64,000 nucleotides of DNA from Bufo bufo (GCF_905171765.1 NC_053390.1:332226294-332290293); one strand, 5' to 3'. Counted from the first letter of the stretch, positions 22,511 to 34,069 are shown. Made by a program: numbers and translations. The notes: generated by a model from the letters alone, not told the origin.

Positions 22511-22971
22511 TAAACTGTGGTGGAGTATAAGGCCTATGCAGAACTCATAGTGGTCAGGATAATTGCAGCAGTTATTGGTAATAGTGGAGTATAAGGCCTA
22601 CACAGAACTCTCAAAAATCATCAGCAGCAGGCAGATGGTAAGTTTCCATTGTAGTTCAAGGCCTACACATAGCTTTGCCTCACTGGACTAAAGGGGCCTT
22701 ACAATAAAGTTATCAGTAAGAATTACACCATAACATAACATTATAAAAAAAATGAAATCACACGTTATAACTCAGAAAAAATGATTTATTAACTAAATAA
22801 AAAAAGGCCTCTATGGCAACATTGTGAGTTGGGAAAGTAGCTCCTCCATTTTCTGCATCCCTTTACGGTGCTTTTTGTCTATCTCCTAGCTGATAACCCG
22901 GCGTTGCTCGGGTATTTATTTATTGTAATTTTATTTTACAATAACAGTGACTTTCACTATGGCCGCCGCTT
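22511..22971. other. no gene confirmed; short duplicated phrases
   Basis: The phrase GTGGAGTATAAGGCCTA occurs twice (near 22521 and 22583). On the minus strand 22806-22880 can encode EIDKKHRKGMQKMEELLSQL, a plausible coiled-coil tail of a Myb-like protein, but it is too short to call. Confidence 0.35.
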
Positions 22972-22974
22972 TAA

Positions 22975-23372
22975 GGGTACATGCACACGTTCAGGATTCA
23001 TGTGCGGAGAATCCGCACTGAAATCCGCAGGTGTTCGCAGGCAAATCTGTGCGGTCAATCCGCATTAATTGGTGCGGATTTGCATACGGATTTGCGTGCG
23101 GATTTGGTGCTCATTCGGTGCGGATCTTCCGCATGCGGATTTCACAAAGTGAATGAAGAAAATCCGGTCAGGAAAAAAAAAAATTAATTGACATGTCGCG
23201 GATTTTAAAATGCGCACCGCAGGTCAAAATCCGCGCGGAAAAAATCTGCATCGTGTGCATTGAGAATTTCAAATTCTCATAGAATACAATGGACATGACC
23301 TACGGTGCGGATTTTCCGCACGCAAATCCGCGCGGAAAATCCGCACGCAATCCTGATCGTGTGCATGAGGCC
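22975..23372. mobile_element. Harbinger-type MITE 1, 398 bp
   Basis: It is flanked by TAA on both sides (22972-22974, 23373-23375). The ends are GGGTACATGCACACG and, on the other strand, GGCCTCATGCACACG. The interior is rich in GCGGATTT / AAATCCGC words in both orientations. A TWA duplication is typical of PIF/Harbinger. Confidence 0.75.
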
Positions 23373-23394
23373 TAAAGGTGACCGCTGTTTTAAC

Positions 23395-23520
23395 AGTGAC
23401 TTTGACCACCCCTTTAAGAGTGGCCACCCCTTTAAGAGTGACCACCCCTTTAGGAGTGAGAACCCCTTTAAGAGCGACCACCCCTTTAAGAGCGACCACC
23501 CCTTTAAGAGCGACATGTAC
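23395..23520. repeat. 18-bp minisatellite
   Basis: About seven units of CACCCCTTTAAGAGYGAC. Harbinger MITE 1 is inserted just beside it, within sequence whose two sides both resemble GTGACTTT. Confidence 0.85.
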
Positions 23521-23579
23521 TTAAAAAAAAAGTAGGCAAAGTAATATTCTTGCATTGGGGTATATGCAACTTACTTCAC

Positions 23580-24340
23580 AATTGTTTGGCTAAGGCTATC
23601 TAGAATTAACGAATATGACGTGATCTTCGTCAATTCTAGCAAGCCAACCATTAGGAACCCAGCTCTAAGTTTAATTTGCGATGCGATCATATACTCGCAT
23701 TGCGAATTAAACTTAGAGCTGAGTTCCTAATGGTTGGCTTTCTAGAATATAACGAAGATTGAGAATATAGTGCTATATTCGTGAATTTGTCATATTCGTT
23801 ATCTTCGTCAATTCTAGCAATACAACCATTAGGAACTCAGCTCTAAGTTGAATTCGCAATGTAAGTATATGTTCGCATCGCAAATTCAACTTAGAGCTGA
23901 GTTCCTAATGGTTGTTGCTAGAATATCACGAAGATTGAGAATATAGTGCTATATTCGTGAATTTGTGATATTCGTCATCTTCGTCAATTCTAGCAATACA
24001 ACCATTAGGAACCCAGCTCTAAGTTGAATTCGCAATGCGAGTAATACAGGTTAAATTAATCGCATTGCGAATTAAACTTAGAGCTGAGTTCCTAATAGTT
24101 GGCTTTCTAGAATATAATGAAGATTGAGAATATAGTGATATTTGTTATCTTCGTCAATTCTAGCAATACAACCATTAGGAACTCAAAGTTTAATTCGCAA
24201 TGCGAATATAAATTCGCGTAACATTCGCCATATATAGAATAATGACGAATATTCGATTTCGATGAATATACTGACGAATATTCAAACGAATATTCGCGAA
24301 ATATTGCGAAATCGAATATGGCACCTCCCGCTCATCACTA
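23580..24340. repeat. right subterminal hairpin array of element E
   Basis: Alternating direct and inverted copies of GAGTTCCTAATGGTTG, GAATTCGCAATGCGA and CGAAGATTGAGAATATAGTG repeat about every 210 bp, so the strand can fold into at least three successive long hairpins. It ends with TTCG-rich words and the terminus CTCATCACTA. Confidence 0.88.
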
Positions 24341-24723
24341 GTTGACATTTGTGTTCTACACTTCTGTCCAGTCTACTCAATCTGTCTCCAGTAGTGCATG
24401 CATATACAGTACAATAGGGCAAATTTTCAAACAAAGCTAATTAATCTTTTGGAGGCTGAAGGAGACAAGAGACCTTCTGGGAGAACGTCTTCTGGTAACT
24501 GAGCTGCAGTAACTAGTGTTGAGCGAACCCGAACTGCAAAGTTTGGGTCTGTACCGAACTTTGCGAGTTCGGGTACCCGGACCCGAACCTGAACTTTGCA
24601 GAAAAAGTTCAAGTTCGAGATTGGTGTTCGGGCATTTAATAAAGCATGTTGAACGGCTGCAGGGCAGTGAATCAACAAGCTTTTAAGCTGTGGGCACTTA
24701 TAAGCCAGCACAGCCATGCCTAG

Positions 24724-25725
24724 TGTAGTGTCCCACTAGGTAAATGTGGGCACTACACAAGGGTCAATTTGGCCACGTTGTTCTCCACCTCCTGTGGAAC
24801 AGGGCCATTGTATTTTATATGTCCTTTTAATGTATATTTTCATGTTATTTAATGTATTTCCTGGTTACCAGGCCTATAAGGGTGTAGTTCCTCCTCCTAG
24901 ACACTAGAGGGAGCTAGGGGGCCCCTAGTATATATAGCCAGGTCTAGACCAGAGAGGGAGTTCAGTCAGAGTGTAGATTTCTGAAGTCAGTGTGCACCCT
25001 AGGCAGAGGGTAGTTGGGATCCAGCCTCTGATATGCAGCTAGACAGTCCAGGCTTCTAGTTGCCACCAAGAGAAGAGCCTGCCTCCTGAGAGAAACAAGT
25101 TCCCATAACAGAGCAAAGCAGAGCCAGTATTCCAGCCAGACAAGAGAGCTGAAGGGCAGAAGGATTTATCTGAAAGCAAGGATATATACCTGAGGAAGTT
25201 TCCCTAACCAAGAATAAAGCCAACAATAGGGCGTACGAGCCTTTGGATAAAGACAGACAGGATTTCTGAGGAAAAGTGCAGCCTGATCTGTAAGTGTGTT
25301 AACCCTCTGAGTATCTTGCAAGAACATTGTGCCTGCCATTATTGTATAAGCCTGCTTGTGACTGCTGCTGTCATATGGAACGACTGTAAATAGTTCATTG
25401 TTTCCAGTAAAAGGAAGTTTTGGTTCACCGCAACATCGTGTTCCTCAATTATTGCTATTATAAATCGGTGTGCCACCGTTACCGGCACTGGCATCACGAA
25501 CTTAAAGGGATCTTGCCACCAGCACATTAAACCTGCAACACCCAGGGCACCGGCCTGGTCCCTATACATTGAGAGTGCCCCAGAGGACTTCTGTGCCAGC
25601 CTCTCCATCACTGCTGTACGCCTGCCCAGGGTCTTCCTATAAACTGTGAGTAACCAAGAGCAACCCTCGATTACCTAGTAACCGTGACCTCACCATCGCA
25701 ATACCCTGCAGGGCTGCGTACTGCA
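24724..25725 (+). mobile_element. solo LTR, 1002 bp
   Basis: It starts TGTAGTGTCCCACTAGG and ends GTACTGCA, with CTAG directly repeated on each side (24720-24723, 25726-25729). Comparison with hAT-A shows that hAT sequence resumes exactly after it. It contains a TATATATAG box near 24929 and an AATAAA near 25212. A 4-bp duplication and TG...CA ends fit a Gypsy-type LTR left by recombination. No internal coding region is present. Confidence 0.85.
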
Positions 25726-25733
25726 CTAGTAAT

Positions 25734-25860
25734 GGCATGGCTGTGATTGGCTGGTGCATCATGTGACCCAGCCTCTATACAAGCTGGATCACGAGTAGCA
25801 CCACCCATCAGCTCTGAGTAGTGCAGGGACAGGAGGCAGGCAGCTGAAGTGAGGGAGAGT
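25734..25860 (+). promoter_or_regulatory. putative hAT-C transposase promoter
   Basis: It holds the right arm of a hairpin (GGCATGGCTGTG), then ATTGG (inverted CCAAT, 25746-25750), a TATAC box about 30 bp on (25776) and an AGTGAGGGAG stretch. The same order and spacing occur in hAT-A copy 2 and hAT-D. Confidence 0.5.
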
Positions 25861-26695
25861 GTTAGGAATCTTATCTGGCTATTTATTCTGTGGGTGACCT
25901 ATAGTGATTTGTTTGTGGGTGCAATACACCAGCTTTGCACCCCTGACACAGAAATATAATAATTAATCTGGATGGTAATTCGGTGGGTGACCTATAGCGA
26001 TTTTTTTGTGGGTGCAATGCACCATCTTTGTACCCCTGACTGAAAAATATAATAGTTGATCTGGCTGTTAGTTCGGCCGGTGACATATACCCATTTTTGG
26101 AGTGAGATACACCTGCACTGCATCTGTGATAGGGAAATAAATATAGTTAATCCGTCTGTTAGTTTGTGGGTGACATATACCCATTTTTGGAGTGAGATAC
26201 ACCTACACTGCATCCGTGACAGGGAAATAAATATAGTTAATCCGTCTGTTAGTTTGTGTGTGACATATACCTGCACTGCATCCGTGACAGGGAAATTAAT
26301 ATAGTTAATCTATCTGTTAGTTCGTGGGTGACATATACCCATTTTTGGTGTGAGGTACACCTGCACTGCATCCGTGACAGGGAAATTAATATAGTTATTT
26401 CATCTGTTAGTTCGTGGGTGACATATACTCATTTTTGGTGTGAGGTACACTTGCACTGCGTACATGATAGGGAAAATAATATAGTTATTTCATCTGTTAG
26501 TTTAGTGGGTGACATATACCCATTTTTGGTGTGAGGTACACCTGCACTGCATCCGTGGCAGGGAAATTAATATAGTTATTCAGTCTGTTAGTGCGGTGGG
26601 TGACATATATCCATTTTTGGTGTGAGGTACACCTGCACTGCATACGTGACAGAACAATTAATATAGTTAATCTGTCAGTTAGTTCGGTGGGTGAC
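25860..26695. repeat. 90-bp tandem array in hAT-C leader
   Basis: About nine units carry GACATATACCCATTTTTGG and CACCTGCACTGCATCCGTGA, starting at 26082, 26172, 26330, 26420, 26511 and 26602. One shortened unit lies near 26263, and the two leftmost units are more diverged. It lies just before the transposase start. Confidence 0.92.
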
Positions 26696-26703
26696 CTGAA
26701 AGA

Positions 26704-28416
26704 ATGAGGAGAGCATCAGATAAGGGACGTGGCCCTGGTCGTGATGCTGCTTGTGTTGGTGGGGCTCCTGTTGCAGGGAGAGGATGTGGTCGATCTGTGC
26801 CAGCTACACGCCCAAATGAAACACCTTCCTCAGGTGCACGTAAGTGACAGAACGTTTAGCATTATTTTGTAGGCCCGAATACCGGTGTACGAATGGTGAG
26901 GCCAGAACAAGTAGAGGCTGTAGTAGATTGGGTGGATGACAGTGCCTCCAGTTCCTTCACATTGTCTCTCACCCGTTCCCCTGCTGAAACTGCAGAGTTG
27001 GCACCTGCAGCCCATGGGCATCTGTCTTTCACCTTACCCCCTTGCAAATCAGCTAAGTAGTTTGAGCCCCAAGTCATGCAGCAGTCTCTTATGTTTTTTA
27101 TTGACTCTGCTGGCAGGGTTTCTGTAGGACATCCACCTAGCCCTGCCTCAGAAGTAGAAGAGATTGAGTGCACTGATGCCCACCCACTTATGTTTCAGGA
27201 TGTGGACATGGGAGGATCACTGCAGCACGTCTCTAATAATGCTGAAACACAGGTGCCAACTGCTGCAGTGTGCAGACCGGCAAGAAGGGCAGGGGTGAGG
27301 AGTTGGTGGAAGATGATGTCCTAGACCCCACATGGAATCAAGGTCATACAAGTGACGTGTGCAGTTCGGAGGAAAAGGTGGTGGTCACAAAGCGCCAGCC
27401 GCACAGCAAAAAAGGGAGCAGGGTGCAAAAGCAGAATGGCCATCCTCTAGCCAGTATGCCTGCTACTGCCCACCGCACCAAGGGACTGAGCACACTAAAG
27501 CCAGCTCCAAGGAGTTTCCGGGCGTGGCAGTTCTTTAGACAATGTGCTGATGACAAGACGCGAGTGGTTTGCACGCTGTGCAATCGGAGCCTGACGCAAG
27601 GCATAAATGTTCTAAACCTGAGCACCACCTGCATGAACAGGCATCTAAATACAAAGCACGAGCTGCAGTGGAGTATACACTTGAAAAACCACAAAAGATC
27701 TCAGGCCCCTCCTCCTCCCTCTTCTGTTGCAGTCTCGGCCTCTTCCCCCCCCTTCCTCTGGAGTGACAGGGGCACCTGTCACCCTGCAAACAGACATTGT
27801 GGCAGCAACACCACCACCTCCACCACTGTTCCATGGAAGCGTTCAGTTGTCCATCCCCCAAACACTGGAGAGAAAGAGGTAGCACCCCCCTACCCACCAC
27901 TGATCCCTGGCCCTGAATGCCAGCATTTCAAAATTCCTGGCCTTTGAAATGCTGTCATTCCATCTGGTGGAGACAGAGACTTTTAAAAACCTTATGGCGG
28001 TGGCTGTCCCACAGTACGTGGTTCCCAACCGCCACTGCGCAACGCCATCTGTGGCAATGTCCACATAACCACCGATACGTGGACCAGTAAGCATGGGCAG
28101 GGACGTTATATCTCCCTAACTGCACACTGGGTAAATACAGTGGCGGCTGGGCCTGAGGCGGATAGCAGCTTGGCACATGTCCTTCCGCCACCGAGGATTG
28201 CAGGACATTTCTCGTTGCCGCATCTTGCCTCCTCCTCCTACTCCACTTCTTCCTCTGGTTCCTCCTCTACCACCTCCTCATCCATTCAGCAGAACACCTG
28301 TACCACCAACCTCAGCACAGCCAGGGGGAAACAACAGCAGGCTGTTTTGAAACGTATCTGTTTGGGGGAAAAAACCCACACCGTGCAGAAGCTATGGACA
28401 GGCATGAAACAGACCA
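26704..28416 (+). pseudogene. hAT transposase, family C, broken and truncated
   Basis: The likely start is the ATG at 26704 (MRRASDKGRG), matching MRKTSSKGRG of hAT-A. A stretch 26840-26872 with GTAAG and TTGTAG ends contains an in-frame stop and may be a 33-bp intron or a lesion. It is followed by MVRPEQVEAVVDWV, which matches hAT-A. Lesions are an in-frame TAG at 27058-27060, a frameshift near 27290, and further shifts near 27890. A deletion of about 64 bp at 28036 occurred between short CACT repeats. The BED finger (VCTLC ... RHLNTKH) and the first catalytic region (TTDTWTS) are recognisable. Coding ends after the ICLG block, so the second Asp and the C-terminal domain are missing. Confidence 0.83.
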
Positions 28417-29060
28417 AAAAAAGCCAGTGTCACATAAAGAATTTCACCACTAAGTACGTCGGTCCATACCGAAAAAGGAGGTGTACATTCACCCATACAT
28501 TTTCCCAAAATTAAGCCAATGTCACAAAAAGAATTTCACCACTAAGTACTTCAGTCCATACCGCAAAAGGAGGTGTACATTCACCCATACATTTTCCGAA
28601 AAAAAGCCAGTGTCACATAAAGAATTTCACCACTAAGTACGTCGGTCCATACCGAAAAAGGAGGTGTACATTCACCCATACATTATCCCAAAATTAAGCC
28701 AGTGTCACATAAAGAATTTCACCACTGAGTACGTCGGTCCATACTGCAAAAAGAGGTGTACATTCACCCATACATTTTACGGAAAAAAAAGCCAGTCTCA
28801 CATAAAGAATTTCACCACTAAGTACGTCGGTCCATACCGAAAAAGGAGGTGTACATTCACCCATACATTTTCCCCCAAAAAAGCCAGTGTCACAAATAGA
28901 ATTTCACGACTAAGTACTCCAGTCCATACCGCAAAAGGAGGTGTACATTCACCCATAAATTTTATGAATAAAAGCCAGTGTAACATAAAGAATTTCACCA
29001 CTAAGTACGTCGGCCGATACCGCAATAGGAGATGTACACTCACCCATAAATTTTCGCCAG
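28417..29060. repeat. 92-bp tandem array
   Basis: About seven units contain CAGTGTCACATAAAGAATTT, TAAGTACGTCGGTCCATACC and TGTACATTCACCCATACATT. GTCAC occurs at 28429, 28521, 28612 and 28703 with 91- to 92-bp spacing. The array starts exactly where hAT-C coding ends. Confidence 0.9.
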
Positions 29061-29640
29061 TGTCACATAAAAAATGTCACCGCAAAAAGGGCTTTACCAC
29101 ATATAACTGCATCGCTGAACGGCAAGTAGGCCCTTAAGGGTAGCACATGGCTTGCATACATTACATGGCTCCAAAATAATTCTTGGATCTCTACATGAAA
29201 ATAATGTATTTGCTGTAAATTTGCGAGAGGGGCATTGCTGGAGACATTTACTTCACAAGAGATACAGAGCAGCGGATTTCAGCCACCTCTATTTGCTTCC
29301 CGCTGTTTACTGCTCCTGAATTAAAATTGGGGCAACCAGCTTCAGATTCCTCTGATATGTATGCCTACTGAGTCCTTTCGTTATGGCTTTGCACAGGGAG
29401 CAAGATTGTTACGCACAATTCTGACAGAACATCTTAAGAAACTGGACTTGGACTCCAAAGCAGAGGCTCTCCTGTCATATCTTGTGTGCTGTGGAGATTG
29501 AATGCAGACAGAGCAGATAAAAACACATGAATGTTTTCAACTTAGTGAAGCTGCTTGATTTAATTGTTAATAGATGCCAAAGGCAAGGTCTGCTGGTGTG
29601 TTGTCATTAATGTCTTCATTATGTTTACTCTAGGACCCAC
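29061..29640. other. no gene; stretch interrupting the array
   Basis: About 29170-29640 is non-repetitive and separates the 92-bp array from related units that resume at 29645. No frame, domain or terminal repeat was recognised. Confidence 0.35.
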
Positions 29641-30590
29641 GATGACGTAATTCAGTCCATACAGCAAAAGGAGGTCTAAAATCACCCATAAATTTTCCCA
29701 AAGAAAACATGGTTGAAATAAAAAATGTCACCAATGAAAGGATAATGGGATTCGAATGATACAGAAGAAAGTCTACTGTCACCCATCAATTTTCCCAAAA
29801 AAAGCCTGTTTCACATAAAAAATTTCACCACTACGTAATTCATTCCATACCGCTAAAGGTGGTGTACAATCACCCATAAATTTTCGCGAAGAAAACATGG
29901 TTGAAATAAAAAATTTCACCCATGAAAGGATAAGGATAATGGAATTCAGTTCATACAGAAAAAGTCTACAATCACCCATTAATTTTCCCAAAAAAAGCCT
30001 GTTTCACATAAAAAAATTTCACCACTACGTAATTCAGTTCATCTCGCGAAAAGGGCTTTTACACAACACAAAAGGCTTTTCAACAGATTAGTGCAAAGCT
30101 GGATGGCGAATATATATTTTTTTCGCCACTAATACATGGCAAACTGGGCTTTAGAGTATAACATTGCACCGCACAAGGGCAATTAGGCCCTAGTTTTTTA
30201 AAACTTTTACAGAACATAACAGGCTTTTCAACAAATAAGTGCAACACTGGACGGCAAATATATTTTTATTTTGCCACTAATACACGACAAACTGGGCTTT
30301 AGAATATAGCACTGCATCGCACAAGGGCAATTAGGCCCTAGTTTTTTAAAACTTTTACAGAACACAACAGGCTTTTCAACAGATAAGTGCAACGCTGGAC
30401 ATTGAATATATTTTTATTTCGCCAGTAATATACGTCAAACTGGGCTTTAGAATATATCACTGCACCGCTGAGCAGCAAATATATTTTTCCTGTTTCCACT
30501 AATACACGCAAAAAAGGGCTTTAAAAAAGATAACTGCACCGCTGAGCAGCAAATATATTTTACTTTTGCCACTAGTAGAAAAACCCCCAC
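29641..30590. repeat. degenerate array continuing into ~148-bp repeats
   Basis: 29645-30060 has units related to the 92-bp array (CACCCATAAATTTTCCC, TTTCACCACTACGTAATTCA). 30110-30590 has units of about 148 bp with AAACTGGGCTTTAGA and GGCAATTAGGCCCTAG. No coding potential. Confidence 0.75.
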
Positions 30591-31415
30591 CGTACAATGT
30601 CAGGTATAAAGGAGAAGCAGCTAGGCCAGGACGCCGTAACTAGGGAGCAGGTCACCTCCTAAAGCGTCCCTAATCCTCACCCTAACTCCTCACTGTATGA
30701 GCAGACCTGGATGGTAGGACGGCTCATACCAGGATACCTATGGCCCTAAGTCGCCCTGAAAATCCCTCACATAGGAGCAGGGGAGAGACGACCTGTTCTT
30801 CCCAGACACAGATGAACAGGAGTCATAAATGGCCTAGCAGCAGGGAAAGGGAAAGACCATATGCAGCAAGAGGATCAGCAGGTAAGAACAACAAGACAAC
30901 TCACTTACCTACCGAAGCCTCCACAACTAGAACCCGTGCATCAGTACAGGATCCCAAACACACAGCAGGTCACAGTACAAACAACCGACACAGGAATCCA
31001 GCATACCAACTCTGCCAGAGCCTGTCATGCTCACACAGTACATGGCAGCCCCAAGCAGTGCTGCATACAGGCTTATGGTTCACCCCTCCGGGAAACCAGC
31101 CCCCTTTCGGAGGTACAACACACACAGGGAAAACGTCTTGCACACATGCAGAGACAAACAACAACAACAGCCCAGACATGTAACAACAAACAAGATGTAC
31201 AACAAAACCTGAACATAAACCCACACCAAACATACAAGTGAGGATGGGTACATGGAGGATAATGGAGACAAAGGAATGACATCGCAGATGAAATAGATGT
31301 CCTACAAGGTGGCCCTCAAGGACTGGGCAGATAGAACACCCACAACAGCTGAGGTACAACTGACTCCAGCCAGGAAGCCACAGGTAATAAAACCCAAGTG
31401 ACCACACCCAGCCAG
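30591..31415. other. unassigned sequence left of the DIRS element
   Basis: A 147-codon plus-strand frame (30740-31183) and a 145-codon minus-strand frame overlap. Neither has a recognisable domain, and the composition looks non-coding (long runs of His, Thr and Asn, or Cys). It may be part of another retroelement's untranslated region. Confidence 0.35.
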
Positions 31416-31993
31416 GGAGGGTGGGGGCGCTTCTTCATGCAGAGGACTGCTTGTTGGCCGAGGAATGACCGGGCTGTGCTTGTGGCGTGGAGGACCTGGG
31501 AGGGGTTCCTACTGCTAGTCGCATACCAGAGAAGCGGCGAAAGGAATGGGCCTGAGCATTTAAAGGTTTAGCTCAAAACGTGCGCTTGGATCTGCCCTGT
31601 GGGAGGTGAGAACTTTTACCGCCCATAGCATCGGAGATAATTTCATCTAACAAGGCCCCGAATAATCAGAGCCGGAAAAAGGGAGGCCTGTAAGGGAACG
31701 CTTTGACAATGAATCCACTGCCCCAAAACTTAAGCAACACACGCCGTAAGGTTACAGCGAGAGCACCCGCGTCCAAGGCAGCCTCACAGAGATACTTCCC
31801 CGCCTGTAAGATTTGCAGGGCCAATGATTGGAGCTCAGCTAGAGGGAGGTCCGCTGTCAAGTCCTGATTTAACCAGAGTGCCCATTCTGAGACCGCCTTA
31901 GCCACCCAGGCAGAAGCAAAAATGGGACGAAGTGCTGAGCCACTTGCTGCGAAAACAGACTTAGAAAATTACTCCATACGGCGATCTACGGGA
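31416..31993 (-). pseudogene. DIRS gag-like protein, distal part
   Basis: The minus-strand frame includes ALRPIFASAWVAKAVSEWAL and a hydrophobic helical region (31666-31905), then an RxRFPRPTSS-like basic tail. It continues the gag frame interrupted at 36774. An in-frame TAA falls near 31966-31968. Gag of DIRS elements packages the RNA. This copy is incomplete. Confidence 0.72.
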
Positions 31994-33858
31994 GGTTGTT
32001 CTTTCCATACGGATGTAGGAAATGAGCATACACTGGTTGCAGGTGTCGGAATTGCATGGAATAATATATTCCCGGACATATCCGTCGGATACAAAATTGG
32101 CCCCAAAAGTAGCCAAGTCGCAGAACTCACTGCTGTGTACAAAGCCGTACAAATGGCTATCAAATATGATATTAAAGAGTTTTCCATAATCACAGATTCT
32201 GACTATATTCGTAATAGCTTTGTGGAGTATTTCCCCGGATGGAAAAGATCCAACATGATGAGAAGCAATAACAAGCCAGTCAAGCATGGTAAGATGTTTT
32301 GTGAAATCGATCAAATGGTTATTACCCACAGTCTTACAATTTACTGGAAGAAGGTAAAGGGTCATTCAAAATATCCAGGTATGGACAAGGAAGGAAATGA
32401 CCTAGCAGACTCCCTCGCTAAACAAGCAGCCATCAATGGAGAAGTTTTGGATGTGGATGACCTCATGGGAACTATTCAAGTGGATGCAACAACAAGAAGT
32501 CAGGCCCAAAAAGGAACTGAAGCCAATGTTTTGCAATGGAGTCAAGAGTCCCCTAGTGAGGATCTCATCATGAGCCAAAAGGGGGATCCAATTATTGGTG
32601 CTTTTTATAAACACATTGAAGATCCACAGAATTGTCCCATAAATACGGAAGATTGCGATGGCAAAGAGGAGTTGCGGATTTTGATGAAGGGTAAGTGCCA
32701 ATTCTCGTTGCAGGATGGATTGTTAATTAGGACCTCGAAGAATGGTATCACGCAATGGGTAGTGCCCGCAACATACCGAGGTTTGATGCTACAACACGCC
32801 CATGATGCCCCGACAGCTGGTCACCGAGGTGAGAAGTTGACATACGAATTGTTACGGGACTACGCTTATTGGCCACATATGTTGCAAGATGTTCACACGT
32901 ATTGTCAAGGATATCTAATCTGTCCTCAATTCCAGCCACAGACACCCACTCATCGAGCGCCGCTGATGAAAAGGGGGATGTCCATGCCATGGTCAGACAT
33001 CCAAATTGACTTCATTGGACCAGTAACAACCTCGTCAAGAGGCAACAGATACATGCTAACCGTGACTTGCTTGTTCACAAAATGGGTGGAATGTTTGCCT
33101 TGTAAAACATGCAGTTCAAGCGTATGTGCATCTCTTCTCATTAACCACATATTTTCCAGGTTTGGTCTTCCCCCAACGCATCGAGTCCGATCGTGGAAGT
33201 CATTTCACTAGTGAGGTGATGACAAAGATGTGGGAGATACTGGGGGTAAAAAGGAAGCTACATATAGCTTATCGGCCAGCCTCTAGTGGTGGAGTGGAAC
33301 GCTACAACCAATCCATTGTGAACATTCTAAAAAAGTTTGTCAATGAATCCGGTAAGGACTGGGATGTCAAATTGCCTTTGGTTCTTATGGCCATCAGAGC
33401 CACCCCAAGCGCAGCAACCAAACTTTCTCCCTTCGAAATGATCACAGGCAGGAGGATGGTGTTACCCCAACATTTGCTATACCGGACGACAGACCACAAT
33501 CTAATAAATGCTACAAAATCTACGCAAGCACCTTCAGCATGCTTTTGCATTCGCCCAGAAGAATATAGAGAAAGCCGCAATAAGTGCTAAGACGTACTAC
33601 GATCTGAAGACTACACAGAAGGAATATCAAATTTCCGATCAGGTTTATCTCTATAACTTCGCTCCGGATCAAGTGAAGGAGAGAAAGTTCTTACCTTCCT
33701 GGAAAGGACCTTATGTCATCACTGAAAAGTTGTCACCTGTGGTCTACAAGATAAAAATACCTAAGGGGGATGAATTTGTAGAAAAATGGGTGCACATTAA
33801 CCAGTTACGTGTTTGTCATCCTAGCTCACCACTTCGCGAGATAGAAGGAGTTGGATGA
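31994..33858 (+). pseudogene. retroviral pol remnant: RNase H and integrase
   Basis: RNase H starts at the junction. The family's usual TDG before CSF reads TGG because the codon comes from flanking DIRS DNA, so the first catalytic Asp is lost. The motifs VAELTAVY, TDSDY and KVKGHS...GNDLADSLA follow. The integrase has a zinc-binding segment in which one expected Cys reads Tyr (CQGYLIC), catalytic positions in IQIDFIG, ESDRGSHF and GGVERYNQS (DD35E spacing), and a C-terminal domain with FLPSWKGPYVI. Frameshifts near 33170 and 33530 split it into three frames (to 33211, 33126-33590, 33508-33858). In the intact ancestor these domains degraded RNA in hybrids and joined viral DNA to the genome. 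This copy cannot encode a complete enzyme. Confidence 0.85.
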
Positions 33859-34069
33859 AGAGAGGTGAAAAGATTTTACGGTTCCAGCTAAAGACGGAAA
33901 CCAGGATTGGTATTGTATGAACAAACATGTATACTAACCATCCTCATGTGTGTTTCCTCCGTAACAAAACATCTCTTAACTTATCTCTAAAAAAAAAACA
34001 AAAAAAAAAAACTGAGAACTTGCTCTGTTCAAGAAAAGAACCTATGCCAATCAAAGATACATGATAGCA

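Larger units (their letters stand above)
14056..24340. mobile_element. hAT-type element E, 10.3 kb, with nested insertions
   Basis: The termini are TAGTGTTGAGCG at the left and, on the other strand, TAGTGATGAGCG at the right. Both are flanked by the identical 8-bp direct duplication GTTGACAT (14048-14055 and 24341-24348), the hallmark length for hAT. Both subterminal regions carry related inverted repeats containing TCTAGCAAGCCAACCATTA. No hAT transposase lies inside, so the element is non-autonomous. Its length is inflated by TTAA elements, a Myb-like gene fragment and a Harbinger MITE. Confidence 0.8.
24514..28416 (+). mobile_element. hAT family C, 3'-truncated, with solo LTR inside
   Basis: The left terminus TAGTGTTGAGCGAAC starts at 24514, and similarity to hAT-A runs through the subterminal region, promoter, transposase N-terminus and core. 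The body stops abruptly at about 28416 inside the transposase, where an unrelated tandem array begins. No right terminus was found, and the 8 bp before the start (GCAGTAAC) has no partner at a hAT end in the window. Confidence 0.82.

Noticed and set aside
30740..31407. 147- and 145-codon overlapping frames on opposite strands
   Set aside because: Low-complexity composition and no recognisable motif on either strand.
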